Shown here one piece after another: positions 1-8,791 of a DNA stretch of 64,000 bases; the stretch's first letter is position 1; every line of letters starts with the position of its first letter. The notes under the pieces were generated by a model that saw only the letters and a program-made list of their open reading frames with translations, had not been told where the DNA came from and searched no databases. The position numbers were made by a program, and so were the translations under genes. Origin of the DNA: Exiguobacterium sp. 9-2 (GTDB lineage: Bacteria; Bacillota; Bacilli; Exiguobacteriales; Exiguobacteriaceae); the NCBI RefSeq assembly GCF_036287235.1, contig NZ_CP142850.1, positions 2,509,336-2,573,335 on the forward strand, written 5' to 3'.

Positions 1-349
1 TACGTGAATCGATTGGATGAACGTTAACATGCTCCACCATCATGTTGATCGTATGTAACGCTTGATACGTTCCACTGATCCCACTCGATAGTGTGATACC
101 GATGATATCCGTTCCTTCCGGCAATTGCTCGAACGACGCAACGAGATCACCGATGTTCGGTTGTGATGTCGTCGGGAGGCTGCCCGTCTGGATGCGTTTA
201 TAAAATTCAGCTACTGAGATGTCAAACCCTTCTCGATAGGCGTCACCGTCGAAGATGACACTAAGTGGTGCGACGTGCACTTGATGTTCTTCACAATAGG
301 TAGTTGGCAGATAGGCTGTGCTATCCGTTAAGATCACAATCTGGCTCAT
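1..349 (-). CDS. DegV-family fatty-acid-binding protein (3' end outside window)
   Basis: Only the first 116 codons are present; the gene runs off the left edge of the window. The N-terminus MSQIVILTDSTAYLP, then LPTTSQPNIGD and ITLSSGISGTYQAL, is the typical DegV/FakB pattern: the TDST and TLSSGISGTYQ motifs line the fatty-acid-binding cleft. Family members bind acyl chains and hand them to the fatty-acid kinase FakA. ATG is at 349-347. The gene sits directly downstream of degU, as in Bacillus subtilis (degS-degU-yviA), but a strong terminator separates the two here, so degV probably has its own promoter in 350-440. The family call is firm; the exact lipid ligand cannot be read from the fragment. 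Confidence 0.9.
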   Translation of the reverse strand, partial: MSQIVILTDSTAYLPTTYCEEHQVHVAPLSVIFDGDAYREGFDISVAEFYKRIQTGSLPTTSQPNIGDLVASFEQLPEGTDIIGITLSSGISGTYQALHTINMMVEHVNVHPIDSR

Positions 350-440
350 CCGTGAATTTCCTCGCTTTTATAGTTCCGTCGTGACGCTGCCGAATGTGAC
401 ACGCCACAATCGTTTTTAAGTGTAGCATTTTTCCTTGGAT

Positions 441-477
441 AAAAAAAGAAAGACGGGAGCCCCGGCTCCTGTCTTTC
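441..477 (-). terminator. Terminator of the degSU operon
   Basis: A 13-bp stem (GAAAGACGGGAGC at 448-460 with GCTCCTGTCTTTC at 465-477, one wobble) is followed on the minus strand by a run of T at 447-441. It lies just after the degU stop. Confidence 0.85.
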
Positions 478-483
478 GAGATA

Positions 484-1176
484 TTAGACGACGACCCATC
501 CACGGCGAATTGATTCGACGACGGCACCAGTTCGGTCCGGTACATTCATCTTCCGAAGGATCGATGAAACGTGGTTCTTAACCGTCTTTTCACTGATGTA
601 TAACGTATCGCTGATCGCACGGTTTGAGAAGCCGTCCGCCAGTAACTGTAAGACTTCGCATTCGCGACGTGTTAGAACGTGGAGCGGTGCTTCCGCGACT
701 CGTTTTTCAACAGGCTGTGATGCCATCGTTTGTTTCATCTTCATCAAACGACGATATTCCTGTAACAAGTTCGGTGTGACCTTCGGATGGACGTAGCCAC
801 CTTCGCGGTATACGGAACGAATCGCATTGACGAGCTCATCGGTTGCCATTTCTTTTAAGAGATAACCGACCGCGCCTGCACCGAGTGCATGCATGACATA
901 TGTCTCATCATCATGAATCGATAAGATGATGACACGGACGTCCGGATAGACTTCCATCAGACGTTTTGTTGCTTCGACACCATTGACTTGCGGCATGTTG
1001 ATATCCATTAAGACGATATCCGGTTGGTGGGTTTCGACGAGCGAGATGACTTCCGCTCCACTTTCCCCCTCCGCTACGACGACGAACTCTTCTTCGAAAT
1101 CAAGAATTCGTTTAACGCCTTCACGGAATAACTGATGATCGTCGACGATGACTACTTTCACTTGCTCGTTGTTCAC
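484..1176 (-). CDS. degU: Response regulator DegU
   Basis: 230-residue NarL/FixJ-type response regulator and partner of DegS. Receiver domain at about residues 5-122, with acidic pocket VDD at 11-13, phosphoacceptor Asp58 in [11 protein letters not shown] and a conserved Lys in LLKEM. LuxR-type helix-turn-helix at about 165-225 ([19 protein letters not shown], then [14 protein letters not shown]). It is close to B. subtilis DegU over its whole length; that regulator controls exoenzymes, competence, motility and biofilm genes. The start is GTG at 1176-1174 and overlaps the degS stop in a GTGA, so the two are translationally coupled. A terminator follows. Confident on identity; the regulon here is unknown. 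Confidence 0.96.
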   Translation of the reverse strand: MNNEQVKVVIVDDHQLFREGVKRILDFEEEFVVVAEGESGAEVISLVETHQPDIVLMDINMPQVNGVEATKRLMEVYPDVRVIILSIHDDETYVMHALGAGAVGYLLKEMATDELVNAIRSVYREGGYVHPKVTPNLLQEYRRLMKMKQTMASQPVEKRVAEAPLHVLTRRECEVLQLLADGFSNRAISDTLYISEKTVKNHVSSILRKMNVPDRTGAVVESIRRGWVVV

Positions 1177-2345
1177 AGTGTTTCCCCTCTCGCTTCGGAT
1201 TCCTCGATTGGAATCTTTACCTTGATGACCGTACCTTTTCCGGGTTGCGTCTCGATTTCGAATTCACCATCGATCAATTCGATCCGTTCACGCATACCGA
1301 CGAGTCCGAATGACTCGTCACACGACGCGACGATGGAATCAAAATCAAATCCAACGCCATTATCCTTTACATGGATTCGTACGGAATGTTGATATTGTTC
1401 TATGATAATACGAATGTCACTCGCTTTGGAATGCTTAACTGCATTTTGAACGGCTTCTTGCACGATTCGGAAAACGGCGACTTCATACGTCGAATCGATT
1501 CGTTCACCGCCTCCGAGATAGTTGAAGTGAACCGGAATATTCGAAATTTCTTGAATATGACGAAGATAACGTTCGAGCGTCGGAACGAATCCGAGATCGT
1601 CAAGCGTCATCGGACGTAAATCGTATATGATACGACGGATATCAGCAAGCCCATCCCGAATCAACGTCCGTAAACGGTGAATCTCTTCAAAAGCTGCCTC
1701 TGCCCCATTGTGCTGGTGAATCTTTTCAATCAAATCTGCCCGGATCAAGACATGGGCAAGCGTCTGTGCCGGACCATCATGCATATCGCGCGACAGCCGG
1801 CGGCGTTCATTTTCGGCGGACTGGAAGACTTTTAGACCCATCTCCTGCTTTTGCATCGCCTTTTCATATTTTTCATTCATCATCTGCATATCGTCCGTCA
1901 AGAAGTTCAAGACGACCGAGACACGTCCAATCAATTGATCTGCTCGTTCTATCGTCTCATCGAGCTGAATCAGTCGGCGCTCGAGCTCATCACGTCGTTT
2001 TCGGCAATTCATCTCGTCTCGTTGATTGATGAACGATTCGAGCTGCAACGCGTTTGCAGTCTCATAGGCCGACCGGACATCCTGTTCCGAGTAGCTGTCG
2101 AAGTTTTTACTGACGACGACGAGTCGCGCCTTCGCATCCTTGATGTGCCGTTCAAGTCGTTCTGCTTCTTTTATATAGTCGTGCACCCGAATCTTCAGGT
2201 CGCGTAGTTCTTGCTGAATTTCGGCATACTGTTCGCGAGAACTTTCCGTAATCCGGACGATTTCTTCCCGACTCTCTTCTACGACGCCGATGATGTTCTG
2301 TACGATATCATTCAAGGATAGCCGCTCCCTCATCTCATTCGTCAT
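1173..2345 (-). CDS. degS: Sensor histidine kinase DegS
   Basis: 390-residue soluble histidine kinase with no membrane segment. An N-terminal DegS-type sensor region (about 10-175) is predicted to be largely coiled coil. The HisKA_3 dimerisation domain carries the phosphoacceptor His189 in [13 protein letters not shown]. The ATPase domain shows an N-box ([15 protein letters not shown]), a G1 box ([11 protein letters not shown]) and [14 protein letters not shown]. Start ATG at 2345 is preceded by GGAGGGAG. It phosphorylates DegU encoded directly downstream with a 4-nt overlap. Length matches B. subtilis DegS (385 residues). Confidence 0.95.
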   Translation of the reverse strand: MTNEMRERLSLNDIVQNIIGVVEESREEIVRITESSREQYAEIQQELRDLKIRVHDYIKEAERLERHIKDAKARLVVVSKNFDSYSEQDVRSAYETANALQLESFINQRDEMNCRKRRDELERRLIQLDETIERADQLIGRVSVVLNFLTDDMQMMNEKYEKAMQKQEMGLKVFQSAENERRRLSRDMHDGPAQTLAHVLIRADLIEKIHQHNGAEAAFEEIHRLRTLIRDGLADIRRIIYDLRPMTLDDLGFVPTLERYLRHIQEISNIPVHFNYLGGGERIDSTYEVAVFRIVQEAVQNAVKHSKASDIRIIIEQYQHSVRIHVKDNGVGFDFDSIVASCDESFGLVGMRERIELIDGEFEIETQPGKGTVIKVKIPIEESEARGETL

Positions 2346-2379
2346 GGTACTCCCTCCATTCCTTGCCAGTCGTCTACGG

Positions 2380-2408
2380 TTGTCTCTCTCTTGGAACGTC
2401 GTTATGCT
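2380..2408 (+). promoter_or_regulatory. Sigma-A-type promoter of yvyE
   Basis: -35 TTGTCT (2380-2385), 17-bp spacer, -10 TATGCT (2403-2408). It lies between the divergent degS and yvyE and would give a leader of about 30 nt. Confidence 0.5.
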
Positions 2409-2444
2409 AGAAAGAACTAGTTAACGAGGAGGACATTTTTGATT

Positions 2445-3086
2445 ATGACATTATCTAATTATTATACAGTAAAAGAAAACGGTTTCCACGAAATCATTAT
2501 CCAAAAGTCACGATTCATTACCTATTTAGCGCGTGCAACGACGGAAGAACAAGCCCAGGCGTTCATTTCCGAGCTGAAAAAAAAACACCACGATGCGAAC
2601 CATAATTGTTCCGCCTACGTCATCGGTGAACGCAATGAGATCCAAAAAGCGAATGATGACGGTGAACCGAGCGGAACGGCCGGTGTTCCAATGCTTGAAG
2701 TATTGAAAAAGCGAGACTTACGCGATACGGTCGTTGTCGTGACACGATATTTCGGCGGTATCAAGCTCGGTGGCGGTGGATTGATCCGCGCTTATGGTTC
2801 GAGCGTTTCTGAAGCACTGAACGCAGTCGGCGTCGTCGAACGGATCGAACATACTGTCGTCTCCGTCACCGTCGATTATACATGGCTTGGAAAACTCGAG
2901 AACGAACTGCGGACAAGCGTCCATCCAATTGATCAGATCCATTACCTCGATCAAGTCCAGATCGACGTCCTCGTCAAGACAGCCGATGTTCCGGATTTTC
3001 TCGACTGGATGACGAATATGACGAATGGTCAAGCTGAGTTGTCAAGCGGCTCTAAACGCTACCTCGAACGTGACATTATTTCCTGA
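2445..3086 (+). CDS. yvyE: YvyE/YigZ (IMPACT) family protein
   Basis: 213-residue IMPACT/YigZ-family protein. N-terminal UPF0029 domain (about 1-120) shows QKSRFITYLAR, HHDANHNCSAYVIG, DDGEPSGTAGVPMLEVL and VVVTRYFGGIKLGGGGLIRAYG, all family signatures. The C-terminal part is the DUF1949 domain. The family is linked to translation or ribosome-associated regulation, but its bacterial role is unsettled. Two starts are possible: ATG at 2445, 12 nt after AGGAGG, or TTG at 2439 with a better 6-nt gap; I chose ATG because MTLSNYYTVKENG aligns with relatives. Divergent from degS as in B. subtilis. Confidence 0.9.
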   Translation: MTLSNYYTVKENGFHEIIIQKSRFITYLARATTEEQAQAFISELKKKHHDANHNCSAYVIGERNEIQKANDDGEPSGTAGVPMLEVLKKRDLRDTVVVVTRYFGGIKLGGGGLIRAYGSSVSEALNAVGVVERIEHTVVSVTVDYTWLGKLENELRTSVHPIDQIHYLDQVQIDVLVKTADVPDFLDWMTNMTNGQAELSSGSKRYLERDIIS

Positions 3087-3097
3087 ACTGCTATACT
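3070..3097 (+). promoter_or_regulatory. Promoter of the LCP gene, overlapping the yvyE 3' end
   Basis: -35 GTGACA (3070-3075), 16-bp spacer, -10 TATACT (3092-3097). The -35 lies in the last yvyE codons. Confidence 0.5.
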
Positions 3098-3149
3098 GAT
3101 TGTAAAGAATTTTAAAGTTTTTCAAAAATTCAGATAAAGTTAGGAGTTA

Positions 3150-4187
3150 ATGAACGTGGAAGAGCGAACCCGAAGCAATAAAAAAAAAGATAAAGAAAAA
3201 CGTTCTTTGTTCAAAGTGTTCGTGATCAGTTTTCTTATCGTGCTTATTGGCGGAGGGGCGACCTTCGCGTATGTCGCGTACAAGACATTTCAGACTGCAA
3301 ACGACTCAAAAGTCGATTTAGCTCGTGGTGACAAGTCTGAGAAACGAAAAGCTGCGATTGATTTGACGAAAGACCACTTTTCTGTCTTGCTTGTCGGAAC
3401 GGATGAACGACCTGGCGATACCTCCTCACGTGCTGACACGATGATCGTCGCGACATTCAACAAGAATGATCAGACGGTCGATATGGTCAGTATTCCTCGT
3501 GATTCACTTGTCCAGATTCCTTCGGTTGGTTATGAAGATAAGATCAACCATTCCTATGCCTTCGGTGGCATCGATTCAACGATTGAAACCGTCGAGACAT
3601 TACTTGATATCCCAATCGACTATTATGCCTCGATCAACTTCAATGGTGTCGTCGCGATCGTTGACGCCTTAGGTGGCATCGATGTCGACGTCAAATTACC
3701 AATCGATACGCTCGACTCATCCGATAAGCGCAATGGCGTCAAATTGGAGCCGGGGAAACAAACGTTGAACGGGGAGGAAGCACTCGCTTATGCCCGAATG
3801 CGTTATCAAGATCCTGAAGGTGATATCGGTCGAACAAAACGCCAACAACAAATCGTCGAAGCGATCGTCGATCAATCCACCTCATTCGGTTCCATCACGA
3901 AATTGAACAGTCTGATGGATGCGACCGGTGATAACTTCAAAACGAACATGTCGTTGACGGAAGCATTCCAATTGCAACCATTCATCAAAAAAATCGGTTC
4001 GATCAACCGGATTGATTTAAAAGGAACGGATACGAAAATCAATGGCGTCTACTACTACCAACTTGATCCGACTTCACTTGCGGATGCAAAAACGACGTTG
4101 AAGGAACAACTCAACCTACCGACTGACGAGACGACGGACGGTACGACGACGGAGGCTGCAGATGATTCGGCCGCTTCAACCAACTGA
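3150..4187 (+). CDS. LCP (LytR-CpsA-Psr) family cell-wall polymer ligase
   Basis: 345-residue type II membrane protein: basic cytoplasmic N-terminus, one membrane helix at about 23-46, then an extracellular LCP domain (about 75-300). Visible motifs are the Arg-rich phosphate-binding residues in GTDERPGDTSSRADTMIV and SIPRDSLVQIP, DALGGIDVDV and YARMRYQDPEGDIGRTKRQQ. LCP enzymes move teichoic acid or other polymers from undecaprenyl phosphate to peptidoglycan. The place between yvyE and tagO matches the TagT/U/V-type gene of B. subtilis. The tail after about residue 325 is low-complexity Thr/Asp/Ala and overlaps the next gene. Start ATG at 3150; a GTG at 3156 has a better gap to TTAGGAG. Which polymer it attaches is not shown. 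Confidence 0.92.
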   Translation: MNVEERTRSNKKKDKEKRSLFKVFVISFLIVLIGGGATFAYVAYKTFQTANDSKVDLARGDKSEKRKAAIDLTKDHFSVLLVGTDERPGDTSSRADTMIVATFNKNDQTVDMVSIPRDSLVQIPSVGYEDKINHSYAFGGIDSTIETVETLLDIPIDYYASINFNGVVAIVDALGGIDVDVKLPIDTLDSSDKRNGVKLEPGKQTLNGEEALAYARMRYQDPEGDIGRTKRQQQIVEAIVDQSTSFGSITKLNSLMDATGDNFKTNMSLTEAFQLQPFIKKIGSINRIDLKGTDTKINGVYYYQLDPTSLADAKTTLKEQLNLPTDETTDGTTTEAADDSAASTN

Positions 4188-4578
4188 TCACGCGTCACTG
4201 TTACAGGTGCAACGTCGTGCATATCATGTGGAAGCTGCGTTACTCGACGCGATTGATTTCCCACCATTACGCGAAACATTGGAGGAGATCGACGTTGAAG
4301 CACCGACCGGCTTCGTTTTTCTTGTAGGCGATACGCTTGCTGGTGCCGTGACGGTTGACGACCTGACGATCACACGTCTCGTCGTGGATCCGGCATACTT
4401 CCGCCAAGGGATCGCACGATCCTTGTTGCAACATCTATTCGAACACAGTCACGCGAAACATGTCATGACCGGTGCGCGTAACCGACCCGCGCTCGTTCTT
4501 TATGCTCGCTTCGGCTTCACGGAAGTTCAACGCGTATTCCGCGATGAGATTGAACTCGTCTTCTTGACGCGCATGTGA
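4162..4578 (+). CDS. GNAT-family N-acetyltransferase
   Basis: 138-residue single-domain GNAT. The acetyl-CoA-binding motif A is seen as TRLVVDPAYFRQGIARSLL (about 74-92) and motif B as YARFGFTEVQRVF near the end. It begins inside the 3' end of the LCP gene (26-nt overlap in another frame), so translation is probably coupled. A shared terminator follows. Substrate unknown; GNATs of this size acetylate amines from small molecules to protein N-termini. Confidence 0.85.
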   Translation: MIRPLQPTDHASLLQVQRRAYHVEAALLDAIDFPPLRETLEEIDVEAPTGFVFLVGDTLAGAVTVDDLTITRLVVDPAYFRQGIARSLLQHLFEHSHAKHVMTGARNRPALVLYARFGFTEVQRVFRDEIELVFLTRM

Positions 4579-4582
4579 CGTC

Positions 4583-4630
4583 TAATAACAAAGCAGCAGT
4601 GGACAAATGTCCGCTGCTGCTTTGTTATTA
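4583..4630. terminator. Bidirectional terminator between GNAT and chrA
   Basis: Long near-perfect inverted repeat: arms TAATAACAAAGCAGCAG and CTGCTGCTTTGTTATTA around a short loop that itself pairs (GGACAAATGTCC). It covers the stop of the leftward chrA and serves both converging genes. Confidence 0.85.
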
Positions 4631-5779
4631 GAAGAAAAGAAACCCGAGCACTGCACCGATCAGGACAATGCGAAGTGGTGACTGCTTGTAAAAACGTAAC
4701 AGACAAAATAATCCGAAAGCCATCAAGAAGTCGAGTCCACTTTTAATACTCGATGTAAAAATCGGATCGTACAATGCCGCGAGTAAGATACCGACGACGG
4801 CAGCGTTGACCCCGATCAACATCCGACCAACCGACTGATTTTTTCGGATGCGATCCCAGTACGGCAAAACACCGATGACGAGTAAGAAACCGGGTAAGAA
4901 AATCGCAAGCGTCGCAAGGATGCCTCCAGAAATACCAGAGATGATCGTACCGAGATACGTCGCGAATGTGAAGAGAGGTCCTGGTACCGCTTGTGCCGCT
5001 GCATATCCGGCAAGGAACGTATCCGTATTCATGAGTCCAGGTACGAGCGATTGCTCAAGAAACGGCAAGACGACGTGCCCGCCACCAAAGACAAGAGCTC
5101 CGGCACTGTACATGATACTCGTCAGCTGGATGGTTCCAGTTGTCGCTTGAGCGAGAAGCGGTGTGACGGTGAGTAAGACGAAAAACAAGGCGAGTGCGGT
5201 GACGCTAAACATTCGTGGTACGCGAATTGACAACGAACCACCTGTCTCCGTTCCTTCTTTGAACCAGAAGAAGGCAATAAGACCTGCGAGTAGTAAAACT
5301 CCGACTTGCACCAATGGATGGGCAATCAAGAGCACGCCTGCGAGCGCCAGTAACATCAAGGTCAGGCGTTTGGCACCTGTCGCAAGCTTCATTCCCATAC
5401 CCAGAACGGCGTCAGCGACAATCGCGACCGCAACCAGTTTTAATCCGTGAATGAATCCAGCTTCTGCAACGTCGAACCGTGTCGCAAGAAGCGCGAACAG
5501 AATCAAGGCGATACTCGACGGCAACGTGAAGCCGATGAAGGAAATAATTGCTCCTGCTACCCCACCACGGATCAGTCCGATGCCCATTCCAACCTGACTC
5601 GAGGCTGGACCAGGTAAGAATTGACAGAGCGCGACTAAGTCAGCATAGGCTTTCTCGTCGATCCATTTTTTCCGTTTGACATATTCTTCATAAAAATACC
5701 CGAGATGGGCGACCGGACCACCGAACGACGTCCATCCGAGCTTAAACGACACTAGAAAGATTTCGATTAGACGATGCAT
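4628..5779 (-). CDS. chrA: Chromate transporter, long-chain ChrA type
   Basis: 383-residue polytopic membrane protein with two CHR domains. The first half has GWTSFGGPVAHLGYF and LPGPASSQVG; the second repeats the pattern as ALVFGGGHVVLPFLE and AVPGPLFTFATYLG. About ten to eleven hydrophobic segments are visible. Two-domain ChrA proteins export chromate with protons, although many homologues are annotated by similarity only. ATG at 5779 follows GGAGGTGAAAC. It stands alone between the LCP-GNAT unit and a DUF418 gene and interrupts the usual LCP-tagO neighbourhood. Confidence 0.88.
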   Translation of the reverse strand: MHRLIEIFLVSFKLGWTSFGGPVAHLGYFYEEYVKRKKWIDEKAYADLVALCQFLPGPASSQVGMGIGLIRGGVAGAIISFIGFTLPSSIALILFALLATRFDVAEAGFIHGLKLVAVAIVADAVLGMGMKLATGAKRLTLMLLALAGVLLIAHPLVQVGVLLLAGLIAFFWFKEGTETGGSLSIRVPRMFSVTALALFFVLLTVTPLLAQATTGTIQLTSIMYSAGALVFGGGHVVLPFLEQSLVPGLMNTDTFLAGYAAAQAVPGPLFTFATYLGTIISGISGGILATLAIFLPGFLLVIGVLPYWDRIRKNQSVGRMLIGVNAAVVGILLAALYDPIFTSSIKSGLDFLMAFGLFCLLRFYKQSPLRIVLIGAVLGFLFF

Positions 5780-5816
5780 GTTTCACCTCCATCTTTCATT
5801 TTACATAAAAATTGTT

Positions 5817-5832
5817 AAGTTCTCGTGAACTT
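5817..5832 (-). terminator. Short hairpin after the DUF418 gene
   Basis: AAGTTC and GAACTT arms around TCGT, followed on the minus strand by AACAATTTTTA. A weak terminator that touches the DUF418 stop codon. Confidence 0.4.
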
Positions 5833-6935
5833 CAATGATTTTTCTTCCCGTATGTTCCCTTTCGCCACAATTTCTCCATGGGACCTTGTGCATGATGCTT
5901 TAGATATCTGTTTGATGCGATACCTTGCGTAATCAAAAGCAGGAACACAAGTAACAGACCTTGCCATAAAGGCGTCGTTTCAAACTGACCGCTCAGGAAG
6001 ATGAAACATGTAAAGACGAGTGTGTGCATTAAATAGTTCGTCAATGCCATCCGTCCCAGTCCAGCAAACCACCGCATTCGTCCAGCACGGACGAGTAATG
6101 CGACAGCACAAGCATAGGTGATAGCAAGCGTCCGACCTGATAACCAGACATAAAAGAGATTAGATGAACCGTCTGGTACGTCCATATGTGAATGAATGAT
6201 TCCTACGAATGATGGCACCGTCAGCAACAGGCTGATTCCGAGCGTCCACCAGAGAAAACGATTCGTCGGCGGTCGTGTGCTGAAACGTTCCATCAACAAT
6301 GCCCCGATTAAGAACAGCGACAGAATTTGCGGCCATATGATACCGGTGTTCAGAAAGGATTGCGGTAGTTGAACGGTTATCTCATCGTGAATGAAGCCGA
6401 CAATATCCCGGGAAGCGACCAACGATTGCAAGAAATCATTCTCTTCGATACTCGATTCATCTCCGAATTCGTTAGCATATTGGTAAATCGATATGTAAAT
6501 CAGGAAAGTATACACTTGACCGACGACTGCAACTAACACTTTCGTAATCGGCTTTGCTTTCGTAAATAATAACAAGATGAAACCAGTCAACGCATACGTA
6601 TGTAAAATATCGCCCTGCCACAAGCATAAATGTACTAGTCCAATGAGAAAAAGAATCCCTAGACGACGCGCAAAAATCATCTTCGATAATCCTTTTTGTC
6701 GCAAACGCTGGATGAACAAATAGAATCCTGCTCCGAACAAGGCACTAAACAGCGTATAGAATTTCGTCTGGATGAAAAGGTCAAAAAACAGACGAATCCA
6801 TTGGTCCGCTTCTCCCATCATCGCATGTGATCGATCCCCAAGAAAACTTGGCATATTGACGAATAGGATTCCGCATAATGCAAAACCCCGTAACACATCT
6901 AAATAAATAATGCGTTGATTCAACTGTTGTTCCAA
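5832..6935 (-). CDS. DUF418 family membrane protein
   Basis: 367-residue membrane protein with about nine to ten hydrophobic helices. RIIYLDVLRGFALCGILFVN near the N-terminus and ALTNYLMHT near the C-terminus are typical of the DUF418/YeiB family, related to the acyltransferase-3 fold (HGT-like membrane proteins). Function is not established. The start is TTG at 6935, preceded by the purine-rich AGGAAGGAAG. No convincing link to its neighbours; it runs in the same direction as tagO but a terminator lies between them. Confidence 0.8.
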   Translation of the reverse strand: MEQQLNQRIIYLDVLRGFALCGILFVNMPSFLGDRSHAMMGEADQWIRLFFDLFIQTKFYTLFSALFGAGFYLFIQRLRQKGLSKMIFARRLGILFLIGLVHLCLWQGDILHTYALTGFILLLFTKAKPITKVLVAVVGQVYTFLIYISIYQYANEFGDESSIEENDFLQSLVASRDIVGFIHDEITVQLPQSFLNTGIIWPQILSLFLIGALLMERFSTRPPTNRFLWWTLGISLLLTVPSFVGIIHSHMDVPDGSSNLFYVWLSGRTLAITYACAVALLVRAGRMRWFAGLGRMALTNYLMHTLVFTCFIFLSGQFETTPLWQGLLLVFLLLITQGIASNRYLKHHAQGPMEKLWRKGTYGKKNH

Positions 6936-6952
6936 CCTAACACTTCCTTCCT

Positions 6953-6985
6953 AAAAAAAGACCGCTCATTTTCTGAGCGGTCTTT
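6953..6985 (-). terminator. Terminator of tagO
   Basis: Twelve-bp stem AAAGACCGCTCA / TGAGCGGTCTTT with a five-base loop; T run on the minus strand. Confidence 0.85.
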
Positions 6986-6993
6986 ATCATACG

Positions 6994-8037
6994 CTATCTC
7001 GATGTAAAACGTTCCAACAAATTCAATAATGGACGATAGCGTTCACCGAGCAAACCAAGCGACTCGACTAAAATATCGAGAACAAGCAGTAACATGACGA
7101 GGGAGACAAGTGCCCCAAGTGAGTTCGTCTGAGAAAAGAGAACTGCCGTCATCCCAAAAATTGCACAGAGTCCATAGATGACAAGGACCGCTTGGCGCAT
7201 TGTAAAGCCAAGATCAAGTAACCGGTGATGCAAATGAGCTTTGTCCGGTGCGAATGGCGGTTTTCCTTGCAACACCCGGCGGACGATCGCAAATAACGTA
7301 TCGGAAATCGGGATACCAAGCAAAATGACCGGGACGGCAAGTGAGAACAGCGTCACGTTCTTGAATCCAAGTAACGACAACACACCGAGCATATACCCGA
7401 GGAACAAAGCACCCGTATCGCCCATGAAAATCTTCGCTGGGTAAAAGTTATGGAACAAGAAGCCGAACGTACTCATCAATAAGAGAATCGCGACGATCGT
7501 CACGTAGACGTTTCCTTGGATGACGGCAAGACTGATCAATGTCAACAAGACGATACTTGAGACACCGGCTGCTAAACCATCTAATCCATCAATCAAGTTG
7601 ACGGCGTTCGTGATCCCGATGACCCAAAGGAACGTCAACGGAACACTCCACCACCCGAGATATAATTGTTGGTCGAACGGTAGATTGATGAACTCGATCC
7701 GAATCCCACCGTTGAGGACAATGACGGCGGCAACGATTTGCCCCATCAGCTTTAAACGGGCATTGAGCTGGAATCGATCATCAAAGGCACCTGTCAAAAT
7801 AATAACGAATCCGCCGACTAGAATATGCGTCGCATACGGACTCGAAGGTTGTAAGATAAAATAACCGATCATGAACGCGATATAGATCGCAAGTCCGCCA
7901 AGTCGCGGCATGATTCGGACATGTACTTTTCGCGCGTCTGGACTGTCAACGGCACCGACTGCAATCGCAAAGCGTTTCACGACGGGTGTGATCAGTAAGG
8001 CGGCGATAAAACAGACGATGGACGCAGTCCATAACAT
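6994..8037 (-). CDS. tagO: Undecaprenyl-phosphate GlcNAc-1-phosphate transferase (TagO/WecA/MraY family)
   Basis: 347-residue polytopic membrane enzyme with about ten to eleven helices. It carries VNLIDGLDGLAAGVS (Mg-binding Asp residues), IFMGDTGALFLGYMLG and the cytoplasmic HLHHRLLDLG sequence typical of polyprenyl-phosphate HexNAc-1-P transferases. It catalyses the first membrane step of wall teichoic acid synthesis (undecaprenyl-P plus UDP-GlcNAc). The context (LCP ligase upstream, TagF-like enzyme at 39.6 kb) supports a teichoic-acid role. ATG at 8037 follows GCAGGAGCG. The family is certain; TagO rather than another WecA-like role is inferred from synteny. Confidence 0.9.
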   Translation of the reverse strand: MLWTASIVCFIAALLITPVVKRFAIAVGAVDSPDARKVHVRIMPRLGGLAIYIAFMIGYFILQPSSPYATHILVGGFVIILTGAFDDRFQLNARLKLMGQIVAAVIVLNGGIRIEFINLPFDQQLYLGWWSVPLTFLWVIGITNAVNLIDGLDGLAAGVSSIVLLTLISLAVIQGNVYVTIVAILLLMSTFGFLFHNFYPAKIFMGDTGALFLGYMLGVLSLLGFKNVTLFSLAVPVILLGIPISDTLFAIVRRVLQGKPPFAPDKAHLHHRLLDLGFTMRQAVLVIYGLCAIFGMTAVLFSQTNSLGALVSLVMLLLVLDILVESLGLLGERYRPLLNLLERFTSR

Positions 8038-8070
8038 AGTAACATCACGCTCCTGCGCGAATTATATCAT

Positions 8071-8097
8071 AAAAAAAAAGAGCCGACGAGCGGCTCT
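8071..8097 (-). terminator. Terminator of the Rok-like gene
   Basis: Stem AGAGCCG / CGGCTCT with loop ACGAG, followed on the minus strand by nine or more T. It also lies in the tagO leader. Confidence 0.75.
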
Positions 8098-8498
8098 TAC
8101 ATGAAGATCGGTACTTCAGCAGCTGGATCATATGTATAGATACCGCGTCCGACTTTCTTAATGGCAGGGTTTGCCTGTTCGACTTTCGCCATCAATTGAT
8201 AGATATTGCTGATTTGGTGGCGATAACGTAACTCGAGTTCCATTTGGATATCACGTGCTGTCATCGATTCACGCTCGCGCATTAAATCACTGATTTGGTG
8301 CACGTAGACTTCTAGTGGATACCGTTGATTGACGCGACGTTGCTTTAACGGACGCTCATGCGTGACGGCGATTTCTTGCGAATGTTCTCCCGTTCCACGG
8401 CTTAATTCCGAGATCAAATACTCGGCGCGTCGTTGCAGACGACGGTATTCCTCTTCGATTTCCATTAGTTCGCGGTAGATGTGTTCACTGTTCCCCAT
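8097..8498 (-). CDS. Rok-like small DNA-binding protein (coiled coil plus winged helix)
   Basis: 133-residue protein with no catalytic motif. Residues about 3-35 (IYRELMEIEEEYRRLQRRAE) form a charged coiled coil; a basic, loosely ordered linker runs to about 60; residues about 62-125 look like a winged helix (LMRERESMTARDIQMELELR ... VGRGIYTYD). The order and the C-terminal pattern resemble B. subtilis Rok, the AT-rich-DNA xenogeneic silencer: in Rok an N-terminal oligomerisation coil, a linker, and a winged helix ending in Y-R-G-Q-Y-I-L; here G-R-G-I-Y-T-Y. Rok is longer (191 residues). The gene faces a very AT-rich 293-bp region, as expected for an autoregulated silencer. ATG at 8498 follows AGAGGGG. 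Role as silencer is inference. Confidence 0.55.
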   Translation of the reverse strand: MGNSEHIYRELMEIEEEYRRLQRRAEYLISELSRGTGEHSQEIAVTHERPLKQRRVNQRYPLEVYVHQISDLMRERESMTARDIQMELELRYRHQISNIYQLMAKVEQANPAIKKVGRGIYTYDPAAEVPIFM

Positions 8499-8791
8499 TC
8501 CTTGCCCCTCTTTCCTATTTTATACATTAATGTTTCAGTTGTGTTTCAATTGTATGTATTTTGAAATATGTTAAACTATAATTTGCCTCGATAATATATA
8601 ATTTCTTTAATTATTTAATTATCCTGTAATATTTTCATATCCTTACCGATAAATTGGCTACACTTCATATTAACAGAAAGGAATGAAAACGGAACATATA
8701 ATTTCGAGATTTAACTATTTTAATAATACTTAAGTTCTATTAATACAAGATATATCTTTCTTATTTTAACGAAAAGGAGACTGGAAATTTA
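8499..8791. other. AT-rich divergent intergenic region
   Basis: 293 bases without a gene, between the divergent Rok-like gene and the amidase. It is strikingly AT-rich (8581-8640 has 10 G or C in 60). On the minus strand TTGAAA and TATAAA with a 19-bp spacer lie just before the Rok-like gene; TATAAT at 8577-8582 reads rightward but lacks a well-spaced -35. No hairpin stands out. The composition fits a target for an AT-rich DNA-binding protein. Confidence 0.6.
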
